A DNA stretch of 64,000 nucleotides from Arion vulgaris (GCA_020796225.1 CM036753.1:83557941-83621940), one strand, 5' to 3'; positions 44,535-55,689 are shown, counted from the first letter of the stretch. The notes: a model not told the origin generated them from the sequence alone. Program-made: numbers and translations.

Positions 44535-44985
44535 CCGTGTGTTGCCGGGGCCTGCATGTTGTAAGAGGCGACTGAAGTAGGGGCCTAGAAAAGGGGATCT
44601 CTGTGGCTGAGTGGTTAAGCCCTTTGCCTTGCGAGTCGAAGGTCGTGGGTTCAATTCCGGACCACGGCCTTCTGTTCACGAGTGTAGTTTTTTCCAGAGA
44701 CCCTAGGATTGTTGCCGGAGCTACGGAGTTTGTGCAATACTCTCAGTAGGTGGCGTGCCATTTCTGTGGAGAGAGACCGAGCCAGATGGTGTAAAACCCG
44801 GTGCAATGAAGTCAATCCTTCGGCTTTTAAACCCTTTTACCATAGTAAATAAAAAGCGTCGCAGAAATAGGATGTGCTGGCCTACTTTTAGGTTCATAAC
44901 TGGCACAACGTAAGTCGCTCTTAGGCTCGGATCACATACAAATCACAGAGTGGCTAACAAGGGGTCGATATTGAGCGTTCGCCTA
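44535..44985 (+). repeat. Repeat C, copy interrupted by SINE-A
   Basis: The left part (gtgttgccggggcctgcatg to aggggcctagaa) and the right part (agtaaataaaaagcgtcgca to gatattgagcgttcg) are contiguous in the other C copies. They are separated here by about 245 bp of SINE-A. Confidence 0.85.
44595..44838 (+). mobile_element. SINE-A copy inside repeat C
   Basis: The head ctgtggctgagtggttaagc and B-box gggttcaattccgg are intact, and the body matches 36563-36805 to the cggcttttaaaccctttta end. A missing 10-base piece of repeat C at the junction means the insertion site was altered. Confidence 0.88.
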
Positions 44986-45492
44986 GCCTAGCAATACGAG
45001 CGCTCTATCATATTCGTTACTTCCGTTGCTTCCTCTGGGGTTCTTGAAAGAGGCTCCGTGTGCTCATCTTAATAAATTTGAATCTACTTTGAATGATGTA
45101 TACATGTTTGTTATATGTGTATACATGTGTGTATGTATGATATTGTCTCGTCTCTAATATATACAAGCACAATAAGCTTACAGCATGTGTTTGTGCAAAC
45201 ACTGTTCGAACCCTACCTGATTGTTTCTGTGTTTAGCTGTAACGAGCGTTTGAGAAAGACACTCCCCCGTGAGTCATTTTATTTAGAATGGCTCATTGGT
45301 TGTGTCCGTAAGAGCGCTCGTATTGCTAGGCTAGGCGATTGGTGTCGTAAGGACTATGGTAAGTGGTTCGAGTCCCGTGTTTGTCTGTTTTTTCGGAAGC
45401 TCTTAATACCTGTTCCTTGTTTATTTGTTGATCATATTCGTTACTTCCGTTGCTTCCTCTGGGGTTCTTGAAAGAGGCTCCGTGTGCTCATA
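44981..45492. repeat. Unit with 26-bp inverted and about 58-bp direct repeats
   Basis: A perfect 26-bp inverted repeat (gcctagcctagcaatacgag plus cgctct) lies at 44981-45006 and 45311-45336. Directly after the left arm a block (tcatattcgttacttccgtt to gctccgtgtgctcat) starts, and it recurs in direct orientation at about 45428-45490. Between them (45283-45385) lie an A-box-like tggctcattggttgtg and a B-box, ggttcgagtcccg. A 118-codon frame (45115-45471) crosses all of it and is not supported as a gene. 45500-46150 holds nothing recognised. Confidence 0.75.
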
Positions 45493-46154
45493 AAAACTAC
45501 TTACAAATTACACATTTGTACAGATAGTTAATTAATACTATTTTACTAAAATAAAACCTCACTCTGTGGTACCACATCTACTGAGTTATACTGTAGCACA
45601 GTGTCAGATCTGATTGGTCATAAGAGAGATCGCCAGAGTTGACTTATCTACAATGAAACTCTTGATAGTTCATAGTTCATATGTACGGTTCCAACTTCAC
45701 TGCAACGGGTCATCCCATAATTGCTCCGTTCCTGTGTCATTGAAAATCACAAGAAATGCTAACAACTGAAATGTCTCCTGTGGGAACTAATTCCAGAATG
45801 AAACAGCCGTGCACCGCCACAAAAGCAACCTGCACCGATTAAATGAATATGGCCGTCGCTATAAAATGTCAACACAAAACTGGTCATCACTTGAATTGCA
45901 ATTCATATCGAAGGGAACACTCTAATGTTCTGTATTCTAATTAAAACCTGATCTGTATTTACCCCTTTAACTGGTATTCATTCCACAAAGACGTCTTCTT
46001 CTGTGATCTGCTTTATATTCTCACTAGTCTAAACAGCTAGATAAGTTGTTACCTTTTATGCAATCGATAGCAGGTAACCAACAGGGGTGCCTCCACAATT
46101 CCTCCTTCATATTAATCTAATGCAACAGATTTGAGACCTCAAACCCTTGATTAG

Positions 46155-46285
46155 CGGACATGTTTGCAGAATGTGTTCGGGGATCTAAGTGAATGTGTTC
46201 GGGGATCTAAGTGAATGTGTTCGGGGATCTAAGTGAATGTGTTCGGAGATCTAAGTGAATATGTTCGGGGATCTAAGTGAATGAT
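46155..46285. repeat. 22-bp minisatellite, 6 units
   Basis: Units read atgtgttcggggatctaagt plus ga, with one A in place of G in the fourth unit and atatg in the fifth. Confidence 0.95.
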
Positions 46286-46662
46286 AGGGGGGACGACATT
46301 TTGACATGTTTACGGATAAGTTAGAGCAGCTTCCGTTTTGTAAAGATGGCGGCCTAGTAATCCATAGTATCCTGTTCGGTTCCAAAATAAAGTGGTTAGT
46401 TGGGTAATTTGTATTTGTCGGATTGGATCTTGTGGTAAATTGTTGCATATTCTACGGCTATATCTACATTTGTATTGACTTTTTATGGCATTCATAATCT
46501 TCTTATTTTTCTCTTATTTAGTCACTTTGCTTCTTAATTCAAATAGAATATTTTCCTGAATAACATAGTCGTTAGCGTTCTGAACATTGCCATCTATCAT
46601 ACAGAACTGGAAATCCCAAAATTATCTACTTGCAGGTCACAAGGTCTTTTTGGGTTTTTTCG

Positions 46663-46858
46663 ATTCAGAAGCACTTGAGCTTTTTAGCTCTTCGGTTCGG
46701 TGTCATGGACATCGTGACCCTTCGGTTCGGTGCCAAGAACACCGTAAATATGGAGAACCTGTGGCTTTTCTGCCAGCCCACGGAATTGAATCCGCACTCA
46801 CAGAGGACTTATCCCCCGTCTTCCAGCGCGCTACGAACACGCTTTGCAGGCGGGCCGG
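46663..46858 (-). mobile_element. SINE-B copy, minus orientation
   Basis: Runs from tcagaagcacttgagctttt to cacgctttgcaggcgggc. The B-box on the minus strand is gattcaattcc. The unrelated 46860-47390 shows no gene. Confidence 0.82.
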
Positions 46859-47389
46859 TCACAAGGTTAAAAATGTGAAACAAACTTCTTGAGTGTTTGA
46901 CAAATTGAGAATCGCGCTGAGATTACTGCAAGCGTGCTCAAACGTCAACATACGAGTATTAAGCAATATTAAATTGATTGAGCACATATGGGACATTCTG
47001 GGTGTAAAAGACGTCGATTCTAACAAGTTTTCGGCCAGTTTGTTTTCTGGTCATCTCTTTCGATAAATATCTTTTCTTTTTTAATTCTTATATTTCCTGC
47101 AAAACTCCTGTGTTTTTTTCCCTGTATTTGCCCTTCACTGAAAGTGTCTGTCTATCTATGACAAATTATATCAGCACCATGGTGTCTGTGTTATACATTT
47201 ATGGCAACCTATTTTACTCAACGAGATTTAATTGTAATCAAAATTTCCAGAAACAAATGAGTCCTAAATAATAGTATACTTCAATTTTTTTTGTCCGCAG
47301 CTCTCCCACGGCCTTCCTTCTTTTAAAATCTAGTTTTCCTCTTGTGTAACAAATCTACTGCTCTAACTCATAACAAATAGGCTCACACG

Positions 47390-47525
47390 CGCATGAGCAC
47401 AAGCACGCACACCCGCACACGTGCACACGCACACATACACGCACACACACATATACACACATACACATACACAGACACACAAGACACACATAGACACAGA
47501 CAGATAGACTGAGATTGACTGAGAT
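47390..47525. repeat. CA-rich microsatellite
   Basis: Imperfect (CA)n tract with CG and TA interruptions. The Val/Cys-rich minus-strand frame is an artefact. Confidence 0.92.
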
Positions 47526-47609
47526 AGACAAATGCGCAGAAATAGACTACATAAACTACTACAACTAACATGATAAACTTTCGAACAATAATCTGTCCCG
47601 TAATATCAA

Positions 47610-48180
47610 GATCACAATATACAAATATACAAAACTGAAATAAGATCAATGGCTCTATATGGATCCAAAACCTGTATCGCAACCAAAAAAAAAAAAAGAT
47701 GAAAGACTATTGTAGACCTTTGAAAAACAAGACGAAATGTTAGGTCTAACAATGATGAAAATAGTGAGGAATTAGAAATAATATGGTTATTTTTATAATT
47801 TGTTTAGATCACCATCATTTATAACCAACATGAAGGTTAATAGAATGAAATAATGGTTATTTTAATTTGTAGATCACATTTATAACCAACTGAAGTTTAA
47901 TGAATGATGGATATGGCATATTGAAGGAATGACAGAGAGACGAAAATTGAACGCATATAAAAATATGAAAGGAAAGAGACCATGAGGCAGACCAAGAAAA
48001 CGATGGAGAGATAACATTGAAGTCGACCTAGAAATGTTAGATGTCAACAATTGAGACGAGAATGCTAATAACAGAGATAAATGGAGGCAGATGATATCTG
48101 TGGGAATGAACCTCAAATGCTGGAAAAGTTGAAGTAAAATGAGAAAACGGAGAAGAAGAAGAAGTAGTAAAAGGATTGTA
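47610..48180 (+). mobile_element. LINE C-terminal fragment, internally duplicated
   Basis: Codons SMALYGSKTCIATKKKK, then MKGKRP, a stop, GRPRKRWRDNIEVDLEMLDV and NNRDKWRQMISVGMNLKCWK mark a LINE tail. A block of about 60 bases (atggttatttttataattt to tttataaccaacatgaagg) is repeated at 47783-47843 and 47851-47905. It ends in an AGAAGAAGAAG tail. Confidence 0.78.
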
Positions 48181-48349
48181 GCTGTACACATTTTAGTGGT
48201 ACCTTACAACTGAAATATACATGTCAAACATTACTCCAGGTAGTACTTTCATTATTTCGTGTTGTCTAATGACTTAGGATTGAGAGAATCGTGGGATTCT
48301 GTAGCAGCTATGACCTCAACATTGGAGAAGCTTTTATGGTAACGCTTTT

Positions 48350-49022
48350 CATTATTACATTTATATTTTTTACATTAGTTTTATAAACATTGTTCCTACT
48401 AGTTTCATTTAGTCTTATAAACATGGTTCCGTACTAAATTTGTTTTAGCTATAACATGGTTCTACTAAATTTGTTACATTTAGTTTATAAACATTGTTCC
48501 GTACTAAATTTGTTACATTTTAGTCTTATAAACATGGTTCCGTACTAAGTTTATTACATTTTAGTCTTATAAACATGGTTCCGTACTAAGTTTGTTACAT
48601 TTTAGTCTTATAAACATGGTTCCGTACTAAGTTTATCCCATTTTAGTCTTATAAACATGGTTCCGTACTAAATTTGTTACATTTTAGTCTTATAAACATT
48701 GTTCCGTACTAAATTTGTTACATTTTAGTCTTATAAACATGGTTCCGTACTAAGTTTATTACATTTTAGTCTTATAAACATGGTTCCGTACTAGTTTTAC
48801 TTTTATCTATAACATTTTCGTACTAAATTTTTACATTTTAGTCTTATAAACATGGTTCCGTACTAATTATTACTTTAGTCTTATAAACATGGTTCGTACT
48901 AATTTGTTATTTAGTCTTATTAACATGGTTCCGTACTAAGTTTATTACATTTTAGTCTTATAAACATTGTTCCGTACTAAATTTGTTACATTTTAGTCTT
49001 ATAAACATGGTTCCGTACTAAT
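48350..49022. repeat. 41-bp minisatellite, about 16 units
   Basis: Units read ttttagtcttataaacatgg and ttccgtactaagtttattac plus a. Several units lack many single bases (48395-48480, 48790-48920). These look like real decay or uncorrected long-read errors. Confidence 0.95.
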
Positions 49023-49169
49023 AAGCAACAATGGAGATTGTACAAAATAAACAAGGAGACTAATCATGGCATTTCAGCAAGTGGTTATTATGAAGACGCT
49101 ATGGCATAACACAAGTAAAGAAACAAAAGCTTACACTTTTGAGGACGTGCATCTTTTCATTTAGCAACA

Positions 49170-49475
49170 AATGAATGTAAACCATGGACCATACCACAAG
49201 CATTACCAAACAAATCAAGTCTGTTTAAACAAAGTGTTACATACAAATTCTTAGAACGTCCTAGATGAATAAGAAAAAACAATATAGACATCCTACAAGA
49301 CCTGAGCATCGAGGAACGTTAGCTTATAAACAGCAGATACCGAGAACTGAAACATGTTGGTCCCATTAGAAGTCACATTGGTTTTGGAGAGAACAATAGT
49401 GAATGGCATTGTTCCTGAAAGACGCGACAGGAGACAACGGTGTCAACACAACATTAAAGAAACATTGAACATGAC
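49170..49475 (+). mobile_element. Degraded LINE tail
   Basis: A run in one frame, ECKPWTIPQALPNKSSLFKQ and TYKFLERPR, is followed by TIVNGIVPERRDRRQRCQ and HNIKETLNMT, which resembles LINE ends. A (GAT)n and (GAC)n microsatellite follows (49473-49530). The assignment is weak. Confidence 0.45.
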
Positions 49476-49764
49476 ATGATGATGATGATGATGATAATTA
49501 TGACGACGACGACGACGATGATGATGATAGCTGCAGCTGTGCCCTCTTTACATGTTTATCTATCACTCTCTTTCCCCATTGCTTGTTAGTCTCATTCTTG
49601 TTACATCACACTAAAGAAAATTAAGAGCATGCTACGCAACAAATCTCTGCTAATGGAAATAAGAAAGATAATGTAGCAACGAAGAGCTGCTTAAACAGAA
49701 AGAAATGGAGCCATTGATAAAAGGCAGAAGTTGTAGATGGATAGGATACGAACTTGGAAGTGAT

Positions 49765-50070
49765 TCTTCTTCTTCAGCGATATCTGGTCATGTGCTTAAT
49801 TTACTGTGGACCACAAACTGGACAGTCAGATTCAGGTCTGTCAGGTTTCCCCAAAGTTTAGTTTTCAGGTCGACTGGGTGTGGCCACATGTTGCTTCTCA
49901 GCTCACCCTGGCGAGGACAGTCTTGCAGGATATGCTCTGGTGTCTGTTCCGCCTGCTGACACTGGCAGAGAGCTGTTTGACTTATTCCTAGTCTATATAA
50001 GTGTTTGTTGAGTCTGCAGTACCCGGTGCGTAGTCGAAATATAATGACCTGGTCTGTTCTGCTTGGAAGT
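49765..50070 (-). mobile_element. LINE family 7 3' end
   Basis: Minus-strand frame: RTDQVIIFRLRTGYCRLNKH, ISQTALCQCQQAEQTPEHIL, QDCPRQGELRSNMW and a DIAEEEE end on an AAG-type tail. The CxC...H....C pattern fits the zinc knuckle that follows RNase H in such LINEs. Confidence 0.85.
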
Positions 50071-50459
50071 GATTCAGAAACCATCACAATAACTGTCATA
50101 CCATGAACACATGAGGACAAAAGAAATAGTGGTCGATAAAACACATCCAGATATAGAATAAGGGAGTTGGGGGCAGGGGGCGGGGAGAACGTGGGTCAGA
50201 CTAGGGACAAAGAATAGCAACTGATGGAGCAAGACGAGTAGTAGATTTTTATGTTGCCCTAAAAGACGCATTAAAACGTGTCTTTCCCATACAGCTCGTG
50301 CTCGGTCTGTGTTCAAGGAGAAGAAGAAGAAGAAAAGTACAGTAATCAATGTTTATTGGACAGTGAAAGTAGAGACATGAGAAAATAATATACAATTTAA
50401 TATTGTGTATATTTAAACAGATATATTTAAACATGTATCAATTCTAACATATGTCAGCG

Positions 50460-50880
50460 AGAGTTGGAAAATGACTAAAGATATAGAAAACAAGTTGAAT
50501 GCATTTGAAAATAGATGTCTGCGAAAAATATTGAATATAAAATGGAACGAATTCAGGAAAAGTGATGAAATCAGAGAAATGTCTGGTCAACCACTAGTAA
50601 CAACTGTTATAAGAAAGAGAAGATGGAGATATGTTGGACATACCTTGAGGAGAAATGATCAACGAATATCAAAGCAGGCATTGAAGTGGGATGCAAAGGG
50701 TTCAAGAAAGAGAGGACGACCTAAAGAGACCCTTAAACAAACTTTGCTAAGAGAGGCAAGAATTATCGGTCTCAGTTCCATGGAGGAGACTGAACGAGTT
50801 TCCAGGATAGAGCGGTATGGAGAAATTACTTGCAGGCCCTACGTAACGTATAACGGTACGAATGGAATTATTATTATTAT
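50460..50880 (+). mobile_element. LINE family 3, C-terminal fragment
   Basis: A 139-codon frame reads ENKLNAFENRCLRKILNIKW, NEFRKSDEIREMSGQPLVTT, VIRKRRWRYVGHTLRRNDQR and KGSRKRGRPKETLKQTLLRE, and ends in an (ATT)n tail. It is the best-preserved member; others are at 13925-14215 and 63565-63900. Confidence 0.9.
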
Positions 50881-51019
50881 TTATATTTAAGCAAATCAAC
50901 AATATTAACCCAAAAAAACCTATCTGAACATAATACTGTTGAGCGACTTAGTCGCAAAACTGGATCGTCATGTTTCTTTTTTTTTTTCAAACGAACTATG
51001 TAGCGAAAGCAGTAAAGAA

Positions 51020-51205
51020 CCAGCTTTCATACTATGTGATATATTGACGAAAACTGTGTTAGGTCTGTATTTCTCTTTGACCAGTGACACAAGAGAGATG
51101 ATGTGGTAATATTAAACAAGTAGCCTTTACTTCCTAGCGTTTCTCTGATGTCCACATGAAACTGACTGGACCTGAAATCATTCGATGTTGGATTAATATC
51201 ATACT
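51020..51205. repeat. Repeat F, copy 2, at the edge of a 55-bp array
   Basis: It matches 4210-4400 in block order. Part of it (tgtccacatgaaactgactg to cattcgatgttgg) recurs at 51315-51358 inside the start of the array, so array growth included this repeat. Confidence 0.6.
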
Positions 51206-52197
51206 GCGCCTGTGCATTTGAAACTAGGGGGCCACGCGTCTACGAATCAAATATCATACTGCGACTGTGCAGTTGGAACTAGGTGGTCACGTGTCTACGA
51301 ATCAAATATCATACTGTCCACATGAAACTGACTGGACCTGAAATCATTCGATGTTGGATAAATATCATACTGCGCCTGTGCATTTGAAACTAGGGGGCCA
51401 CGCGTCTACGAATCAAATATCATACTGCGACTGTGCAGTTGAAACCAGGAGGCCACGCGTCTACGAATCAAATATCATACTACGACTGTGCAGTTGGAAC
51501 TAGGAGGCCACGCGTCTACGAATCAAATATCATACTGCGACTGTGCAGTTGGAACTAGGAGGCCACGCGTCTACGAATCAAATATCATACTGCGACTGTG
51601 CAGTTGGAACTAGGAGGCCACGCGTCTACGAATCAAATATCATACTGCGACTGTGCAGTTGGAACTAGGAGGCCACGCGTCTACGAATCAAATATCATAC
51701 TGCGACTGTGCAGTTGGAACCAGGAGGCCACGCGTCTACGAATCAAATATCATACTACGACTGTGCAGTTGGAACTAGGAGGCCACGCGTCTACGAATCA
51801 AATATCATACTGCGACTGTGCAGTTGGAACTAGGAGGCCACGCGTCTACGAATCAAATATCATACTGCGACTGTGCAGTTGGAACCAGGAGGCCACGCGT
51901 CTACGAATCAAATATCATACTACGACTGTGCAGTTGGAACAGGGAGCCACCGTCTACGAATCAAATATCATACTGCGACTGTGCAGTTGGAACTAGGAGG
52001 CCACGCGTCTACGAATCAAATATCATACTGCGACTGTGCAGTTGAAACTAGGAGGCCACGCGTCTACGAATCAAATATCATACTGCGACTGTGCAGTTGG
52101 AACTAGGAGGCCACGCGTCTACGAATCAAATATCATACTGCGACTGTGCAGTTGGAACTAGGAGGCCACGCGTCTACGAATCAAATATCATACTGCG
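51206..52197. repeat. 55-bp minisatellite, about 18 units
   Basis: Units start gtctacgaatcaaatatcat, continue actgcgactgtgcagttgga and end actaggaggccacgc. The first units are more diverged (actagggggcc, aactaggtggtc); the last ones are almost identical. Plus-strand frames rotate with the period and are not genes. Confidence 0.97.
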
Positions 52198-52199
52198 CT

Positions 52200-53139
52200 G
52201 TCGGGGCTCCCAAGCTTAGTATTAAAAATCAAATATAATTAATGTCCCGTAGCTTTTTCAGATCTTAGTGTATCAAGGGCATGTCACTTCACATTACTAG
52301 GTTCGAGTATGCATGAGGTAGGATGGTCAGATCTTTTTCTCACTTGTGAGGCGTCGAGTGTGAGAATAAACAGACAGCCCTTCTGTGTTCGATCAGTTAA
52401 TGTTAAATGCATTGCTCTAATCCGCCCCACCTCGAACGCTGTAGGAGCATTAAATAGTCATTTTTGCTAAGTTTACTTTCACTTATCTACTCCACTACAT
52501 TTTGACTCTCGACCTCACACCATTTTTTATTTCATGAGTATCATTTGCTCTCGATCTCACACCATTTTTTATTTCTTTAGTATCATTTACTTGTCTCATT
52601 ATTGTTTACGTTTTCTACCTCTGTATAGGACCAGCCTTTACCATCGTCATCTGTGTTCATGCAACTCGTTCAGTCTGGGAGAGTTCTAGACTCGGTAAAG
52701 GTGGAGGTATTAGCACCGGAGCTTCTGCTCCACTACAGAATATCCGTGTGGGAAACACGCACTTAATGTCGTTTTCCACAGGTCCTGATTGATTTAAAGC
52801 TTTAACTTAAACATAGTCTGATTGTTTATAAAGCTTTTAACCTACCTACACAGTCTGATTGTTAAACTCACCTTACATAGTCTGATTGTTAAACTCTACC
52901 TACATAGTCTGATTGTTAAACTACCTACACTTATGTACCTACACAGTCTGATTGTTAAACTACCACACATTGATTGTAATGACTATTTATGTACTGCAAC
53001 ATTACTGTGAATTATTATGAGCAATTGAATAAATGAGTGGATAAAAATACTGAACTATTCAGCTTGTGATATATAGATATCTTGTGTAACTACTGCTTTA
53101 AACGTATCACTAATGACATTATATTTTTTCAAATTCCAG
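52200..53139. other. Intron end with a short minisatellite
   Basis: A 25-bp repeat (ctgattgttaaactacctac plus acagt) of about 5 units lies at 52836-52975, and a 50-bp duplication (cgatctcacaccatttttta) lies at 52505-52585. The stretch ends in the pyrimidine-rich acceptor at 53139. No other exon is seen. Confidence 0.8.
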
Positions 53140-55375
53140 GTTTATACTTGAAGTCACAAGAGAGTGTACAAGATCTCTAAACAATGACTCCTCTAATTCT
53201 AACAGTGATACTCAACAAACATATATTGTGCAGAATTTAAACCCCAAAAATGTTCACACTACAGACAAACTGCCTGGAAACGTATTGAAGAACAATAAGA
53301 AACATATCATGTCACACGTGCCTGATAGTTCAGATTTAGTCTCTCGTTGGTGGATTAAGGACAAGAGAGTTCTTTATGAAAAGAGCTTTTATCCCGAAAC
53401 AGCAGGAAGTGACTCCAAAAATCCACATTTCGACCAGAATGGATATGAGGTCTATAAAAACAGTGCACCAACAATATCCAAAACACCGGAAGAGCGTCCG
53501 AGAAACGCTTATGCTTATACAAGGTCTCGTGAACTTAGTAAGTTACAATATTTACCTCAGCGTGATGGAGACCTTAGTGTAGATCCAACAACCAATGCAA
53601 GAACATCTCCACGTTCTGTCCATGAAGAATATATGAGTCCAGAAAATATATCTTTGCAAACAGGTATAGAAGGTGATATTTCAGGTTCTTCGTCTAAGAT
53701 GTTTGTTGCTCAAGTCGCTGATACCACCAATAAACATCAACAATTTCCAAACCAACAAATTGATAAGTTACATGGTCTATTCCGAAAAAACTTTCAGAAT
53801 AAATCTGGGAATTTATGGAAACCGTCTGTCCAATCAAGTTTGATCATGAATGAGCTGAACATCGAGCCCAATATCTTGACAGAGGACACATATTTAGATG
53901 ATCCCGCTGAAACTAGGAAAAGACGTGCAGAAAACAATGACAACATCATTGACAATGACATCAATATTGAGCTTATAAACACCAATTCTCCCTCGAATAA
54001 ACACGATTTAATGGTTTCTGATTCTACTACATCCATAGTATTACAGGCAAGTACTGACTTTCAGACGTCATTTTACAGTACTCCACAGTATCTGACGACA
54101 TACTCTGATGATTTGTCTACAGGATACACTGTTGAAGCGGGATTTACAAATGCGTTCACGCTTTCATCATATGTGTCAGATAGTTCTACACCGCAAGGGT
54201 TATATTATGTCCCTGAATCTAGTCATATAGATATCACGCCTAGTATTATTTCACTTGCAACCTCTTATATATCAGAGGCTATAACGACCACACTTGCCTC
54301 GGAAACATCACTTAGTCTTATTGTGAATGCTGGCGAATCATCTTCAGAAATTCAAACATATGAAACTAAAATGACTGCAATAGCTCCTATATCTTCAGAG
54401 TTAATAATACAATCAATATATTCTGACACTCTTTTATCAACAAACCAATGGTCCTACACACAGATAATTGACAGTTTGTCTAGTAGCTACGTGTATGTAA
54501 GCACAAGTGTTGAGCAAATTAAACTCAACACCTTGTTAACTGTATACAGACAATCACAAGAAACATTTTCATCTACGGTTAATAATGTGGTAACATCAAC
54601 CAGTCTAGATGTCAGTCTACCAAATAAAGTCGTTGATAGTAGGATACTAACAACAATAGATGTTGCAGTTTTATCAGATGTTTCAGCGTCATTTTCCTTA
54701 CCTTCTCACACTATGTCATCATATATTTCTCAACAATCATCTATGTCTTTAAGCCCTCAAACATTCTTAGAAATAACAACTGACGAAATGACCAGTCAAC
54801 AACAGCAGATAGTTTCAACTACGCATGACAGTTCGCAATGGATGAGTTCTAATTATCTGTTCACAACTGACGAAATGACCAGTCAACAACAGCAGATAGT
54901 TTCAACTACGCATGACAGTTCGCTCGTATTACCATCACCACTGATAATATTATCAAATAAAAACGGTGATACAGTAGGACAGAAAAGTCATTCTACAATT
55001 TCCTTAAGCTCGAGAAAGCTGTATCAGACATCTGATCTTGGTGTAACGTTGTCTGATGCTTTGCAAGTTCCCATTCGTTCAACTCAAGCTCATATAATAT
55101 CATCTGATATGAGTATATATGCTGAGCCCAGCATTCAATTCTCTGCTTTAACAACTAATAACCTACAACCATCGCAACTTTCAGATTCTCCAACTTCATC
55201 ACAGGTTCCATGGAGCACTGGTACTACACAGGCTAGTAATAATGATCAGCGAGGACTTGAAGACGATTCGTTCTGGCCAGCAGTGGCAGCCCTTGTGATT
55301 GGTGTCCCTGCAGTCATTGTTCTCGGCATAGCAATCACAGTAATCTACAGAAAGAGGTTAGCTCAATTTGTATAA
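53140..55375 (+). CDS. Last exon of a single-pass membrane protein with a mucin-like stalk
   Basis: The acceptor ttttttcaaattccag precedes an open frame of about 745 codons that ends at TAA 55373-55375. No ATG opens the frame, and the first internal one (53309) has no signal peptide after it, so this is a terminal exon, not a whole gene. It starts FILEVTREC, then has a basic, polar linker with a furin-like site RKRR (53915-53926). From about 54010 follows a long Ser/Thr-rich stretch poor in Cys and Lys, likely O-glycosylated. A 60-bp block in it is repeated (54776 and 54863). Near the end a hydrophobic helix (FWPAVAALVIGVPAVIVLGI and on) is followed by YRKRLAQFV as the whole cytoplasmic tail. 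Expected role: cell-surface or shed extracellular protein. The family is not recognised; zona-pellucida or MUC4-like proteins have a comparable architecture. Confidence 0.9.
54776..54922 (+). repeat. In-frame 87-bp duplication in the mucin-like region
   Basis: Two identical 60-bp copies (54776-54835 and 54863-54922) encode TTDEMTSQQQQIVSTTHDSS and are separated by 27 bases. The offset of 87 bp keeps the frame. Identity at the DNA level means a recent event or gene conversion. Confidence 0.95.
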
Positions 55376-55487
55376 TTAACTTCTCTAAGAGAAATCTCTG
55401 GTTCACTGCACACCTCTCTGTAACAGATTCTACATTACAGTTTAGCACAATAACTCTCTAATATTAGGAACGCGAAGATCATGCCTG

Positions 55488-55633
55488 TTAACCCTTTTGC
55501 CCCTCTGAACCAATACACTGGCGTGCGTTATTCTTGCAATATGCTGGCTAACTAGTTTACTGGCTAAGTTAGTATACATTGCAAAATAAGTGCGTCAGGA
55601 GGTTAAAAATAAATTACGGAGAGAAAGGGTTAA
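55488..55633. mobile_element. TTAA-flanked foldback MITE (piggyBac-like)
   Basis: The 138-bp element (55492-55629) starts ccctttt and ends aaaggg, and is flanked by TTAA on both sides (55488-55491, 55630-55633). The inner halves are also near-inverted: ctggcgtgcgttattcttgc at the left pairs with gcaaaataagtgcgtcagga at the right. TTAA target sites with CCCT-type ends are typical of piggyBac-type elements. It has no coding capacity. It lies about 115 bp after the stop codon of the host gene. Confidence 0.75.
55608..55613 (+). promoter_or_regulatory. Possible polyadenylation signal
   Basis: AATAAA lies 233 bp after the stop codon of the last exon, within the foldback MITE. No earlier canonical AATAAA occurs in the presumed 3' UTR. 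Use in vivo is inferred only. Confidence 0.4.
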
Positions 55634-55689
55634 AGTGAAAGAACGATTGGACAAGTAACCATAGTCGCGACCTTATCAAACCGGAAGGT

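Noticed and set aside
45115..45471. 118-codon frame, possibly an exon before ctatg/gtaagt
   Set aside because: It runs through inverted and direct repeats and a B-box-like block, and the donor-like gtaagtggttcgagtccc is better explained as part of that tRNA-like sequence.
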